From NCBI GenBank assembly GCA_013538805.1, contig JABXGR010000005.1, positions 37,895 through 101,894 on the forward strand: a stretch of 64,000 bases of DNA. Direction: 5' to 3'. Shown piece after piece: positions 44,859 through 53,570 of the stretch (positions are counted from its first letter, which is position 1; each line of letters opens with the position of its first letter). The notes under the pieces are model-generated. The model saw nothing but the letters and a program-made list of their open reading frames with translations, was not told the origin of the DNA and searched no databases. Both the position numbers and the translations under genes were made by a program. The DNA comes from Candidatus Nitrosocaldus schleperae (GTDB lineage: Archaea > Thermoproteota > Nitrososphaeria > Nitrososphaerales > Nitrosocaldaceae).

Positions 44859-45377
44859 TTATCTTACTATATCAAACTGTTTCTCTGGCCATCCAGTTAC
44901 AGAGTATGTACCATTGATCTTCCATCTAACCTTCCCTTCAATGAGTGCATCCCATATCCCCTCTAAGCTTTTAACCTTGGTAACCTTTATGGTATCCTTT
45001 AACAGTAATTGCGAATTTGGTAGAACGTAGTTTGTCCCCCCGCTACCAGTTACTATACCCTCTAGACTCTCCCCTATCATAGAGTCCCCAAGCCTTACAC
45101 CATCTGCATACAATGTATACTTTATATTCTCAAGTATAACTGTAGTTCTGCTAAGGTTTAGCACGCTAAATGTAACCTCTATGGTTGTTTTATCATCATT
45201 ACTGCTTACATTCACGCTATCCAAACTTATTGCAAGTTCCTGAATAGGTGTTAGCCTGCCCTGTTGCTGCTGATCTTGCTGCCCTTGCCCTAGATATGGT
45301 AACAATACTATTATGCCAACTATCAGTGCAGCTATACCAACACCTATGGCAGCAACTGTGAGATTCAATCCTATCAA
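44859..45377 (-). CDS. LEA14/WHy-like secreted protein with N-terminal membrane anchor
   Basis: The 172 residues start with a membrane helix (about 7-28, AAIGVGIAALIVGIIVLLPYLG), then a Gln-rich linker and an extracytoplasmic beta-sandwich. The pattern ISLDSVNVSSNDDKTTIEVTF, SVLNLSRTTVILENIKYTLYADGVRLGD, then VKVTKVKSLE-like strands, matches LEA14-type (LEA_2/WHy) domains linked to desiccation or stress tolerance. The role in archaea is unknown. It diverges from the gene at 45457. Confidence 0.6.
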   Translation of the reverse strand: MIGLNLTVAAIGVGIAALIVGIIVLLPYLGQGQQDQQQQGRLTPIQELAISLDSVNVSSNDDKTTIEVTFSVLNLSRTTVILENIKYTLYADGVRLGDSMIGESLEGIVTGSGGTNYVLPNSQLLLKDTIKVTKVKSLEGIWDALIEGKVRWKINGTYSVTGWPEKQFDIVR

Positions 45378-45426
45378 TTATATTGCTTGAACCTAACTTA
45401 AATGCTTATACCCATGCCATAGTAAT

Positions 45427-45437
45427 GGTTAATATCC
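45427..45437 (+). promoter_or_regulatory. TATA-like element of the 45457 gene
   Basis: GGTTAATATCC is centred 26 bases before the ATG at 45457, in the gap between divergent genes. Confidence 0.4.
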
Positions 45438-45456
45438 ATTAGGGGAGAGCATAAAC

Positions 45457-45756
45457 ATGCAATACCATGAGGCTGTACAGATAGGGCAGGAGAGGGCTAG
45501 GAGGGCACAGTACAGGCTCTTTGAGTACACTGGCTTTGCTTACCTCCTCAAGACCGTCAAGCGCAAAGGTTCAACGTTTGAACCTGTTGGTGATGAGGAG
45601 TTGGTGAAGATGGAAAGGGTTGGTGATGAAGGATATATAATAGCATTATGTGATGCAGAGGGCTATGTTAAGGCTCAAAGTAGACCATTGAAGTGTGAAG
45701 AGGCTAAAAGGGTGTATGAGAGGATGGTTGCAGATGGTTTTAGCATATTCAAATGA
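45457..45756 (+). CDS. Hypothetical 99-residue protein
   Basis: This soluble, basic, alpha/beta-looking product has the phrases RAQYRLFEYTGFAYLLKTVKRKGSTF and AKRVYERMVADGFSIF. There is no recognised motif and no cysteine cluster apart from two single Cys. A TATA element in the right place and codon use like its neighbours support expression. The next gene, 69 bases on, has its own TATA box, so the two may be separate units. Confidence 0.55.
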   Translation: MQYHEAVQIGQERARRAQYRLFEYTGFAYLLKTVKRKGSTFEPVGDEELVKMERVGDEGYIIALCDAEGYVKAQSRPLKCEEAKRVYERMVADGFSIFK

Positions 45757-45792
45757 TATATGAGTTTATCAATTATGGCAAGTAAGATAAAA

Positions 45793-45803
45793 CCCTTATA
45801 TCC
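45793..45803 (+). promoter_or_regulatory. TATA element of the 45825 gene
   Basis: CCCTTATATCC is centred 26-27 bases before the ATG at 45825. Confidence 0.5.
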
Positions 45804-45824
45804 AGCCTATACGGAAAGTATGGT

Positions 45825-46163
45825 ATGCAGTTCGACTATGAGGAGTTTCAGAGCGTGGAAGAGGTGATGGCATACCTTGTAACTATTGCACCACTCATGA
45901 AGCAGGTTATGATACTCCACACTTATAGAGGGTACACATTCGCCCTACTACCATTCTCTCCCCTCTCTGGGGATCATATACTCATGGTGTATGCAAGGAA
46001 GGAGATAGAGCAAGGCTTGATGGAGTTCGATCTCTCAACCCTAAAGTATAGGAAGGTTAATGCAGTGGAGAGGGCTGATAGGAACTACTTTATAGTAACA
46101 ACCCCAAAGAAGAATACACTAGCAGATAAGGCTATAGAAGAGTTGGAGAAGGCTAGTAGTTGA
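45825..46163 (+). CDS. Hypothetical 112-residue protein
   Basis: The product MQFDYEEFQSVEEVMAYLV...EELEKASS looks like a small alpha/beta fold with a central antiparallel sheet (VMILHTYRGYTFALLPFSPLSGDHILMVYARKE, here in part). It has no Cys, no membrane segment and no recognised family. A well-placed TATA box supports it as a gene. Function unknown. Confidence 0.55.
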   Translation: MQFDYEEFQSVEEVMAYLVTIAPLMKQVMILHTYRGYTFALLPFSPLSGDHILMVYARKEIEQGLMEFDLSTLKYRKVNAVERADRNYFIVTTPKKNTLADKAIEELEKASS

Positions 46164-46520
46164 TGAATTAGTGATGGAAGAGGATTGGACTCATCTGAAT
46201 ATGAATGAATAGTTGATCGCTTCTATAATAGAAGAGAAGGACAGTTTGGTATTGAGATGATAGTTAATGATAATGATAATGCTTAGGTTATTTCATATCT
46301 ATGTAGATCTTGCATCAATAAAGCGTATCTCTATTCTACTGCCTTATTGAAATACAGGTTGTTGGTATATGGATAGACAATCAAGTTGACATCCTTGGTT
46401 AAGGTTTTAAGATCGCTATAATGATAAGATGCTGTCACATCTGATTAAGTTGTAAATTGTAAAGAGGTGTGTTGATTGAAGAGGGTAAAAGAAATGGTAT
46501 AAGCATGCTTTGCATACATG
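46164..46520. other. Non-coding region of 357 bases
   Basis: I see no protein gene, tRNA or repeat array. Small hairpins occur, for example CTTCT/AGAAG near 46221-46235 and AGCATG/CATGCT at 46502-46522. The second overlaps the stop of the minus-strand RecA-like gene and may help end transcription. A GTGATGG followed by CTGA near 46171-46198 hints at a box C/D RNA but the second box pair is missing. Confidence 0.35.
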
Positions 46521-47210
46521 CTAATATATTAGTTGGCTAACATTAATTAACCATCTTTGCATGGAATACCCATCAATTTTATGCTTTATTACATCTACTA
46601 AGAGTGTGGAATTCTTGCGTAGGTACTTTGCTGAGAGTATAACACTACTCTTACTCCATAGGTATCTAATGCTGTATGCCTTCTTTTTATCTGTACTCTG
46701 CTCTTCAACTACCCTCCTCTTCCTTATGCTGGTGAGCAGGAATGGTATAGCGTATCTCTCTGTATGCATAGTTAGTAATGATATATATGATATTAGGAGT
46801 TGGTTTAGTGAGGCTATCTTAACCCCTTCGTAGAGATGGTAGAACCCATGTATAGAATCCAATACCACCAGCCTAACATCATCATCCAGTATGGAACAGA
46901 CATTGGCAAGCAGGTCTTCAAATCTGCCTTTATCTGGGATGAATATATCCATCTCCATCTCCATCTTCATACTTGCATCCTTATTCATCATTATACCATG
47001 CATTACATAAGCAGTTAATACAGTATCAAGGTCTATGTACAATACCCTTCCCCCTTCTACAGATCTTATAAGGCTAGATAGGAAGCATATCCTTGCTAAA
47101 GTATCTTCTGCTAGCAAGAGGTTGATCCCATTACCATCTAATAGGTTGAATGGTACACTTTCCTTACCATCTCTATTATACCCATTCATCCCATCAGCCA
47201 TACTCCTCAT
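46521..47210 (-). CDS. RecA/RadB-like fold protein lacking a Walker A motif
   Basis: The 229-residue product (from the ATG at 47210, since longer forms would run into the divergent aminotransferase gene) has the order of a RecA-type core. LLAEDTLARICFLSSLIRSVEGGRVLYIDLDTVL is followed by VRLVVLDSIHGFYHLYEG, which looks like a Walker B strand ending in Asp-Ser, as in RadB/KaiC. LLTMHTERYAIPFLLTSIRKRRVVEE comes next. No GxxxxGKT/S is present, so ATP binding is doubtful. It may be a degenerate RadA paralogue acting as an accessory factor. Call tentative. Confidence 0.5.
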   Translation of the reverse strand: MRSMADGMNGYNRDGKESVPFNLLDGNGINLLLAEDTLARICFLSSLIRSVEGGRVLYIDLDTVLTAYVMHGIMMNKDASMKMEMEMDIFIPDKGRFEDLLANVCSILDDDVRLVVLDSIHGFYHLYEGVKIASLNQLLISYISLLTMHTERYAIPFLLTSIRKRRVVEEQSTDKKKAYSIRYLWSKSSVILSAKYLRKNSTLLVDVIKHKIDGYSMQRWLINVSQLIY

Positions 47211-47250
47211 ATCTTTAAATTGCACACCATTGTAAGTAGGTATCGATAAT

Positions 47251-48447
47251 ATGGATTTGGATCCAGATTCTATAAAGAGAGACTTCCCAAGGATGAGGGG
47301 CATATACCTTAACAATGCATCCAGCACTCCTGTGCCATTCATAGCAATAAAGGCTGTAACAGACTTTCTCATCTCCTATGATGAGTATGGTCCAGACTCT
47401 AGTGCATCAGCATCCATGCTGGATGAGCTCTTGAGTAGAGCAAGGAAGGAGGTTGCAAGGCTGATAAACTGTAAGGAGGATGAGATAATCTTCACACAGA
47501 GCACTACTCATGCAATAAACATAGTTGCAAACTCTCTTAAGATAGGCAGGGGTGATGCTATAGTTATAAGGGATGGGGAGCATGAGCATCCTGCAAACCA
47601 TTATGCATGGTTAAGGTTGAGGGATGGAAGAGGAGTAATGATAAGAACACTCAACATCAAGGATGAGGATGGTAGCATAGATGTTGAGGAGTTGAAGAAG
47701 ATAGTTAACTCTGAAGGGATAAGGCTTGTAGCATTGAGCCATGTACTATTCAACACTGGCCTCATCCTGCCAGTAGAAGAGGTTAGCAAGGTGTTAAAGG
47801 ATAGCGATAGGAGGATACACCTATTCGTTGATGCTGCACAGAGCGTTGGATGCATGGATGTTGATGTTAAGAGATTAGGTTGCTCATTCATGGCATTCCC
47901 ATCATCCAAGTGGTTATGTGCACCTCCTGGCTTGGGCATACTTTACTGCAGTAGAGATGCATGGGATGATATTGAACCATTGTATGTTGGAGGAGAGTCA
48001 GCATTCATCCATGATGGACTATGCTACAGGGAGATGCCTTACATGATGCAGGCTGGGTTTAGAGGGTATGCACTACTTGCTGGATTGCTTGCATCACTAC
48101 AGTATATAACTAGCATAGGGATAGCAAAGATAAGGAACTGGGATATGCATCTTGCAGGGATGGTAAGGGAAGAGTTGCATAATCATTATCATGATAAAAT
48201 CAATCTTTATGGTCCAGCTGATCCTAATTTGAGATCAAGTATAGTATCATTCAACTTCAATGATAATGCTAGTGATATGATGGTTGGAAGAGTGGTTAAG
48301 GATCTTGAGAGAGAGGGCATCATAGTTGCTGAGAGAGATGTATTAAAGAAGAAAATAGTCAGGGTCTCTCCCCACTTCTTCAATAGTGAGGATGATATAG
48401 CAAGGTTCTTGGCTACATTGAAGAGGTTGCTAGTGCTCACTTCTTAA
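47251..48447 (+). CDS. Class V aminotransferase (cysteine desulfurase/SufS-like)
   Basis: The 398-residue PLP enzyme belongs to the NifS/SufS branch. It shows YLNNASSTPVP (N-terminal substrate loop), FTQSTTHAINIVANSL, HEHPANHYAW, LFVDAAQSVGCMDVDVKRLGCSF and the PLP Lys in PSSKWLCAPPGLGILY. The residue before the Lys-containing motif is Ser where desulfurases often have His (SGHKW), and no clear mobile-loop catalytic Cys is visible. Substrate and role in sulfur transfer are therefore uncertain. Isopenicillin epimerase-like members look similar. Its 3' end overlaps the Lrp-type gene by 11 bases. Confidence 0.82.
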   Translation: MDLDPDSIKRDFPRMRGIYLNNASSTPVPFIAIKAVTDFLISYDEYGPDSSASASMLDELLSRARKEVARLINCKEDEIIFTQSTTHAINIVANSLKIGRGDAIVIRDGEHEHPANHYAWLRLRDGRGVMIRTLNIKDEDGSIDVEELKKIVNSEGIRLVALSHVLFNTGLILPVEEVSKVLKDSDRRIHLFVDAAQSVGCMDVDVKRLGCSFMAFPSSKWLCAPPGLGILYCSRDAWDDIEPLYVGGESAFIHDGLCYREMPYMMQAGFRGYALLAGLLASLQYITSIGIAKIRNWDMHLAGMVREELHNHYHDKINLYGPADPNLRSSIVSFNFNDNASDMMVGRVVKDLEREGIIVAERDVLKKKIVRVSPHFFNSEDDIARFLATLKRLLVLTS

Positions 48448-48691
48448 CCTGCTGCCCTTGACCCTCTATAACTATCATAGTTAATGTTGACCTTACCTTG
48501 TCTATCCTCCTTATCTTCCACGTTATTATCTCCCTCAACTTGTCCATCGAATCAGATTCTATCTTTGCAACTATATCATATACGCCATATACTCCAGCAA
48601 CCTCTCTTGCCTCTGGTATCTTCCTTATCTCCTTTATTATCTCATCCTCTGCTCCTAGATCGCAGTTTATTAACACATATGCTGTTGGCAT
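48437..48691 (-). CDS. Stand-alone Lrp/AsnC effector (RAM) domain protein
   Basis: The 84 residues are a single RAM domain: TAYVLINCDLGAEDEIIKEIRKIPEAREVAGVYGVYDIVAKIESD, then VRSTLTMIVIEGQG, without a DNA-binding helix-turn-helix. Such small proteins bind amino acids and may pair with full-length Lrp-type regulators. Convergent with the aminotransferase, with an 11-base overlap of the 3' ends. The fold assignment is sure, the partner unknown. Confidence 0.87.
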   Translation of the reverse strand: MPTAYVLINCDLGAEDEIIKEIRKIPEAREVAGVYGVYDIVAKIESDSMDKLREIITWKIRRIDKVRSTLTMIVIEGQGQQVKK

Positions 48692-48796
48692 AATCTAGCA
48701 TTATTATTCCACTATTTAACCTATTCTATCATCATTTTGTAATTGGTTTTAAATTATAAGATAGATACTTATATATCATCTCCTATCCTACCTAAC

Positions 48797-49009
48797 CTAT
48801 CTCTTGCCCCTACCCTTCTCCCTATCCTTGGTACTACTACCATACCTTATAGCCTTGAACCTAAGTGATAAGCCAAATATCAGTAGTCCAGTTACTATAA
48901 GCATCATCCCTCTTATGAATGCAAAGTCATCACCAGATACAAATATTGCCAATGCACCTATCACAATTATCGCTACACCAGCACCTATACCAATTACACC
49001 TATATTCAT
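48797..49009 (-). CDS. Small two-helix membrane protein
   Basis: The 70 residues from MNIGVIGIGAG form two membrane helices (about 4-24 and 33-50) and a strongly basic C-terminal tail. The frame runs 5 codons further upstream. The TATA-like TTATTTAAAAA at 49030-49040 lies about 27 bases before the ATG at 49009, which favours the shorter form. No family is recognised. Confidence 0.55.
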   Translation of the reverse strand: MNIGVIGIGAGVAIIVIGALAIFVSGDDFAFIRGMMLIVTGLLIFGLSLRFKAIRYGSSTKDREKGRGKR

Positions 49010-49072
49010 TGCATAGTATTGCAATGTACTTATTTAAAAAGATAAGAAAGAGCCTATTTATTTGAGGTATAG

Positions 49073-49399
49073 TTAGTTAGCATTAGACTGAGACTCCAAC
49101 CTCTTACATGCCTCAACTAGATCCTTGAATGTTCCCAAAGGTACTATCTTCAAGGTATTGAATGATGCTATATCAAGGTCTATGGCAAACCTCTGAAGCC
49201 TATGAGCATCTTCAGCATCAGCAACCCATACGAATGTATGCTCTAATGCTGAGTGGTACATGCCCAAGACCCTTACATCATGCCTCTTTGCTACCTCATC
49301 AATACGCTCGCTTATCATAAGAACCGTACTCCTACTCTTCCCATTGTACAATGGACAGCTCTCAACTGAATGCTCCCCAAAGATACCATAGAGCGGCAT
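49073..49399 (-). CDS. Hypothetical 108-residue protein, ferredoxin-like fold (DUF3303-like)
   Basis: MPLYGIFGEHSVESCPLYN...LGTFKDLVEACKRL suggests a small alpha-beta plait domain. ISERIDEVAKRHDVRVLGMYHSALEHTFVWVADAEDAHRLQRFAIDLD shows the alternating pattern of dimeric stress or monooxygenase-like folds. It has a conserved-looking early Cys-Pro and His. The family is only a guess. It has its own AT-rich upstream region with TGTTGTAACAACA, a short inverted repeat, at about 49400. Confidence 0.5.
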   Translation of the reverse strand: MPLYGIFGEHSVESCPLYNGKSRSTVLMISERIDEVAKRHDVRVLGMYHSALEHTFVWVADAEDAHRLQRFAIDLDIASFNTLKIVPLGTFKDLVEACKRLESQSNAN

Positions 49400-49508
49400 T
49401 ACTGATGTTGTAACAACATATTATTTAACACTTGATAACCTGCTTACTTTAATCTTAGCACTTATAGTTTCATAAAGTATATTAATGTTTGAACCAACTC
49501 ATGCCTTA

Positions 49509-50558
49509 ATGAAGGCAGCAGTATTCAGGGAATACAATAAGGACCCAAGACAGGTTGTTAAGATAGAGGATATAGATGTGCCGAAGATAAAGCCTAATGA
49601 AGTACTCATAAAGGTTGAGGCAGCAGCATACAACTACAACGATCTCTGGGCAATATGGGGTGAACCAGTAAAGGTTCCAATGCCCCACATCTCTGGCAGT
49701 GATGCTGCTGGTACAGTTGTTGAGGTTGGTGAAGAGGTAACAAGGTTCAAGAAGGGAGATAGGGTAGTATCACACTCTAATATGTCATGCAGGAAGTGTG
49801 ATATCTGCATCTCTGGAAGGGAGTATGACTGCAATGAGAGGCTTATATGGGGCTTCCAGACTGGTCCTCTCGATGGTGCATATGCAGAATATGCAAAACT
49901 ACCTGAAGTTAACCTTGTGAAACTACCAGATAATGTATCCTTCACAGATGCTGCAGCAGTCTCCATGGTTGGGATGACCTCATGGCATATGCTTGTAGGT
50001 AGAGCAAAGATACAACCAGGACAGACAGTGCTTATAATGGGAGGCACGAGTGGTGTTGGGAGCATAGGCATACAGATAGCCAAGCTGTTCAACTGCACAG
50101 TTATAGCAACTGCAGGGAGCAATGAGAAGATGGAAGTATGCAAGAGACTGGGGGCAGATTATGTAGTGAACCATAGAGAGCCAGATTGGGCAAAGAAGGT
50201 TAGGGAGTATACAAACAAGCAGGGTGTTGATGTTGTATTTGAGCATATAGGCAAGGCTGTGTTCCTTGATGAGGTAAAGTTGCTTAAGATGGGAGGCACG
50301 CTAGTAACCACTGGAGCAACAACAGGCTACGATACACAATTAGACTTGAGATACTTATTCTTCAAGGGTCTAAACCTTCTTGGCTCAACACAAGGTACAA
50401 GGGCAGAACTGAGCGAGGTTATACAATGGGTCTCTAAAGGTAAAATAAAGCCGTATGTGCATGATGTACTCCCATTCAGTAGGATGGTTGAGGGGCATGT
50501 GATGATGATGGAGAATAAGATAATAGGCAAGTTGGTAACAACACCATCCAAACTCTAA
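49509..50558 (+). CDS. Zinc-binding MDR-family dehydrogenase/reductase
   Basis: This medium-chain dehydrogenase has 349 residues from MKAAVFREY. A TATA-like AAGTATATTAATG lies about 29 bases before that ATG. An upstream ATG at 49485 adds only 8 residues. Structural zinc is likely bound by CRKCDICISGREYDC. The cofactor fold is GGTSGVGSIGIQIAKL, as in quinone or enoyl reductases. The typical catalytic-zinc Cys near residue 40 is absent (YNYNDLWAI), which favours a reductase of an enoyl or acryloyl substrate. In ammonia-oxidising archaea such proteins are candidates for acryloyl-CoA reduction, but here that is speculation. Confidence 0.85.
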   Translation: MKAAVFREYNKDPRQVVKIEDIDVPKIKPNEVLIKVEAAAYNYNDLWAIWGEPVKVPMPHISGSDAAGTVVEVGEEVTRFKKGDRVVSHSNMSCRKCDICISGREYDCNERLIWGFQTGPLDGAYAEYAKLPEVNLVKLPDNVSFTDAAAVSMVGMTSWHMLVGRAKIQPGQTVLIMGGTSGVGSIGIQIAKLFNCTVIATAGSNEKMEVCKRLGADYVVNHREPDWAKKVREYTNKQGVDVVFEHIGKAVFLDEVKLLKMGGTLVTTGATTGYDTQLDLRYLFFKGLNLLGSTQGTRAELSEVIQWVSKGKIKPYVHDVLPFSRMVEGHVMMMENKIIGKLVTTPSKL

Positions 50559-50628
50559 TCATTCTTATTATTATTTTTATATATTTGATAGAGTAAAGAC
50601 TAAATCATCTCCTAACCTGTTATATGCC

Positions 50629-51516
50629 ATGGCTATAGCAGGTAGGCTGATAAGGACACTACTCTTTGTGCCAGGTAACAACCCAAGGTTCATAGAGAAG
50701 GCAAAGACTCTAAGGGCAGATATAGTATGCTTGGATCTTGAGGATTCTGTACCAATGGATGAGAAGGATAGGGCAAGGGCAATGGTAAGGGATGCTATAA
50801 GGGCTAGGAAAGATTACGTATCAGAACTCTACGTTAGAGTTAACGCACCAGATTCAGGATTGATTGGGGATGATCTGCAAGTAGTTTATGATGGGCTTGA
50901 TGGTATAGTTATACCCAAGGTTAACGATGCAAGGGAGGTTATAAAGGTAGCAGAGATGCTCGATGAGCTTGAGAAGGAGCATGGTATAGGAAAGAGCATA
51001 GAGATCATGCCATCTATAGAGAGTGCAAGGGGTGTAGTTAATGCATACAGTATAGCATCTTCAAGTGATAGGGTCTCAGCCTTGGTATTTGGTGTATTTG
51101 ATTTTATGCATGATATGGGGCTGGAGTATGCTGAGGATGCTATAGGCTTCAACTATGCTAGAGCAAAGATCCCTGTTGATGCTAGAGCAGCAGGTGTATA
51201 TGCAATAGATGGCATATGGCAGGCAGTTGATGATGTAGATGGGCTAATAAGGGATGCTATGCTAGGGATGAGGCTAGGATACAAGGGGAAGAGCATAATA
51301 CACCCAAAGCAGATAGAGCCAGTGCATAGAGTCTTTGTGCCAAGCAAGGATGAGGTTGAGTGGGCAAGGAAGGTTGTAGTAGCATTGGAGGAGGCTATGA
51401 AGCAAGGTAGAGGTGCTGTAAGGCTTGAAGGCAGAATGGTTGATGCTGTGCACTACAAGAGGGCAAAGGCACTGTTGGAGGCTATAGGTAGCAGCACAGA
51501 CATCCATGGAGGATGA
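50629..51516 (+). CDS. HpcH/HpaI-family lyase (CitE/malyl-CoA lyase-like)
   Basis: The 295-residue TIM-barrel enzyme begins RTLLFVPGNNPRFIEKA and has DIVCLDLEDSVP, VRVNAP, DGIVIPKV and SIEIMPSIESARGVVNAY. The metal-binding acidic residues include Glu in PSIES and Asp in GVFDFMHDMG. IHPKQIEPVH ends the barrel. It would cleave or form a C-C bond of a CoA ester such as malyl-, citryl- or citramalyl-CoA. A CitE-like role is possible. Its stop overlaps the start of riboflavin synthase by ATGA, so it leads the riboflavin operon although its chemistry is unrelated. Confidence 0.86.
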   Translation: MAIAGRLIRTLLFVPGNNPRFIEKAKTLRADIVCLDLEDSVPMDEKDRARAMVRDAIRARKDYVSELYVRVNAPDSGLIGDDLQVVYDGLDGIVIPKVNDAREVIKVAEMLDELEKEHGIGKSIEIMPSIESARGVVNAYSIASSSDRVSALVFGVFDFMHDMGLEYAEDAIGFNYARAKIPVDARAAGVYAIDGIWQAVDDVDGLIRDAMLGMRLGYKGKSIIHPKQIEPVHRVFVPSKDEVEWARKVVVALEEAMKQGRGAVRLEGRMVDAVHYKRAKALLEAIGSSTDIHGG

Positions 51517-52142
51517 TGCGTATGTTCACAGGTATAGTCAAGTGTATGGGCATAGTTGAGGATGTAAGGATGAGTGAGAGTGAGGGTAGTGCTATGACCA
51601 TTACAGTAGATATCAAGGAGATCGCTTCTAGAGTTGGCATAGGGGATAGTATAGCAGTTAATGGCGTATGCTTGACAGTTGTTGCATTAGAAGGTAGTAG
51701 AGCCAAATTCAACCTAGTAGGAGAGACCATTGCAAGAACAAATCTAGGCATGCTTAAGAGAGGAGATAGTGTAAACCTTGAGCCTAGCCTTAGGGTAGGG
51801 GATAGCATAGATGGGCATTTTGTGCTAGGGCATATAGATGGTACAGGCAGGATAGTTGAGAGGAGGGAGGAGAGGGATCAGGTAATTATGAGTATAGAGG
51901 TCCCTAATGCTCTGATGAGGTATATAGCAGTGAAGGGTTCTATTGCTGTTGATGGTGTAAGCCTTACTGTTGTTAGCATCAAGGGCAATAGATTCTCTAT
52001 AGCATTGATACCACATACACTTCAGGTAACAACACTGGGCATAAAGCGTGAAGGCGATACTGTTAATATTGAGGTTGATATGATTGCTAGGTATCTAGCA
52101 AACCTCCTAGAGCATACCAATATAGTAGTAGATACAAAATAA
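51513..52142 (+). CDS. ribE: Riboflavin synthase, bacterial type (alpha subunit)
   Basis: The 209-residue enzyme makes riboflavin from two lumazines. It has the two lumazine-binding repeats: MFTGIVKCMGIVEDV...GDSIAVNGVCLTVV, and GHIDGTGRIV...KGSIAVDGVSLTVV. This is the bacterial/eukaryotic family, not the RibC family of many archaea. It sits with genes of the archaeal upper pathway (arfA, arfC), so the cluster is a mix of types. The ATG overlaps the upstream lyase stop. Confidence 0.93.
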   Translation: MMRMFTGIVKCMGIVEDVRMSESEGSAMTITVDIKEIASRVGIGDSIAVNGVCLTVVALEGSRAKFNLVGETIARTNLGMLKRGDSVNLEPSLRVGDSIDGHFVLGHIDGTGRIVERREERDQVIMSIEVPNALMRYIAVKGSIAVDGVSLTVVSIKGNRFSIALIPHTLQVTTLGIKREGDTVNIEVDMIARYLANLLEHTNIVVDTK

Positions 52143-52188
52143 TTAGTAAAATTTATAATGCTTCCAGAAGTAGAGGGAGGGGAAGGGA

Positions 52189-52938
52189 ATGAGAAGAGGG
52201 GCTGGGAGAGGGAGAGGAGTGGGAGGAAGAAGTAAGATGGGATCTAGATCAAGCGTTGAGGATGCTATAGATGCGTTGAGGCATGGTAAGTTTGTACTAC
52301 TCCATGATAGCAAGGATAGGGAGGATGAGGTTGATATGCTCATCCCTGCCCAATTCGTTACACCAAAGAGTATTGCTACTATGCGTAGAGATGCAGGGGG
52401 GTTGATATGCTTAGCGTTGGGTTATGATGTTGCAAGCAGATTGGGCTTGCTCTACATGCACGATCTCCTCAATCTAGCATTGGATGGTAGGTTGAGGAGC
52501 ATGGTATCAACATGCTCACCATATGGTGATAGACCAGCATTCTCAATAACCATAAACCACAAGGATACATACACGGGGATAACAGATAGGGATAGAGCAT
52601 TAACAATATCGAAGATGGCAAGCGTAGCAGCATCTGTGCTTAATGGAGAGGATGGAGTTGCAGAGTTCATATCCTCATTCAGATCCCCAGGGCATGTGCC
52701 ATTACTCATAGCAGCAAAGAACCTGCTCAAGGAGAGGAAAGGACATACTGAGATGGCCATATATCTGGCAGAGAGGGCAGGGCTTAGCCCAGCAGTTGCT
52801 ATATGTGAGATGCTTGACTCAACAACGTACGATGCACTCCCATTTGAGAAGGCAGAGAGGTATGCTGAAAAGCATGATCTCTGCATACTTGATGCATCTA
52901 TGCTTATGGATGATGCTGCTGAGCATATTATATATTGA
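52189..52938 (+). CDS. ribB: 3,4-dihydroxy-2-butanone 4-phosphate synthase
   Basis: RibB turns ribulose 5-phosphate into the four-carbon unit of lumazine. The sequence has VLLHDSKDREDEVDMLIPAQFVTP (metal and substrate acidic residues), MRRDAGGLICLALGYDV, GITDRDRALTI and PGHVPLL, then KGHTEMAIYLAERAGLSPAVAICEML. All are recognisable archaeal variants. The first 16 residues are Gly/Arg-rich, and MGSRSSVEDAID at 52237 is another start. A TATA-like element 35 bases before 52189 supports the longer form. It lies after ribE and before ribH. Confidence 0.9.
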   Translation: MRRGAGRGRGVGGRSKMGSRSSVEDAIDALRHGKFVLLHDSKDREDEVDMLIPAQFVTPKSIATMRRDAGGLICLALGYDVASRLGLLYMHDLLNLALDGRLRSMVSTCSPYGDRPAFSITINHKDTYTGITDRDRALTISKMASVAASVLNGEDGVAEFISSFRSPGHVPLLIAAKNLLKERKGHTEMAIYLAERAGLSPAVAICEMLDSTTYDALPFEKAERYAEKHDLCILDASMLMDDAAEHIIY

Positions 52939-52963
52939 TTGGGATGGATAGGTGGGTGAGTGA

Positions 52964-53554
52964 ATGAGTATGTCTAGCAAGATATTTAACAAGGATGCTA
53001 CTCCCACTCCCAACTCCAACACCAATCTCAATACAGATGCCAATACAGATGCAGCAGATACCATTAGGCTTGGAATAGTTGTTGCTGAGTTCAATGGTGA
53101 GATAACCTCTAGCATGCTTGAGAGGGCATGCAATCATGCTAGAGAGTTGGGAGCAGAGATCAGATACATATGCTATGTCCCAGGCACATTCGATATGCCA
53201 TTGTTTGTAGCAGACCTCTTGAGCAAGGATGATGTGGATGCTGTAGTAACCCTAGGAGCAGTAATCAAGGGTGAGACTATGCATGATGAGATCGTAGCAT
53301 TAAATGCATCAAGGCTTATAGCAGATCTAGCACTTAGGTATGGTAAGCCAGTTGCATTGGGCATATCTGGTCCTGGGATGAATTATGAGCAGGCAGTCGA
53401 TAGGATAAATCCAATATCTACACGAGCAGTAAGTGCTGCTGTGAAGATGGTGAAGAGGCTTAGGATGCTTAGGGGTAATGGCAATTGTAAGGGCATAAAT
53501 TGTAAGGGCATAGATTCTATATTAGAGGATACAGGAACTATCGTGATAAGGTAA
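52964..53554 (+). CDS. ribH: 6,7-dimethyl-8-ribityllumazine synthase
   Basis: The 196-residue protein makes lumazine from the pyrimidine and the butanone phosphate. The core starts near residue 35 ([22 protein letters not shown]) and has [31 protein letters not shown] (catalytic His) and [17 protein letters not shown]. The first 34 residues are an Asn/Thr/Asp low-complexity extension not needed for the fold. A later start is possible only after that, and none is at a Met. The neighbours ribB and arfA show an ordered riboflavin operon. Confidence 0.92.
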   Translation: MSMSSKIFNKDATPTPNSNTNLNTDANTDAADTIRLGIVVAEFNGEITSSMLERACNHARELGAEIRYICYVPGTFDMPLFVADLLSKDDVDAVVTLGAVIKGETMHDEIVALNASRLIADLALRYGKPVALGISGPGMNYEQAVDRINPISTRAVSAAVKMVKRLRMLRGNGNCKGINCKGIDSILEDTGTIVIR

Positions 53555-53570
53555 GTAGGTGTAGTAGCAG

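Noticed and set aside
46160..46200. Possible box C/D RNA after the 45825 gene
   Set aside because: A GTGATGG and a CTGA occur at suitable spacing but the second C'/D pair is missing, and the first TGATGA overlaps the gene's stop codon.
46521..47372. Longer start for the RecA-like gene
   Set aside because: Starts beyond 47210 would run into the divergent aminotransferase gene and its promoter.
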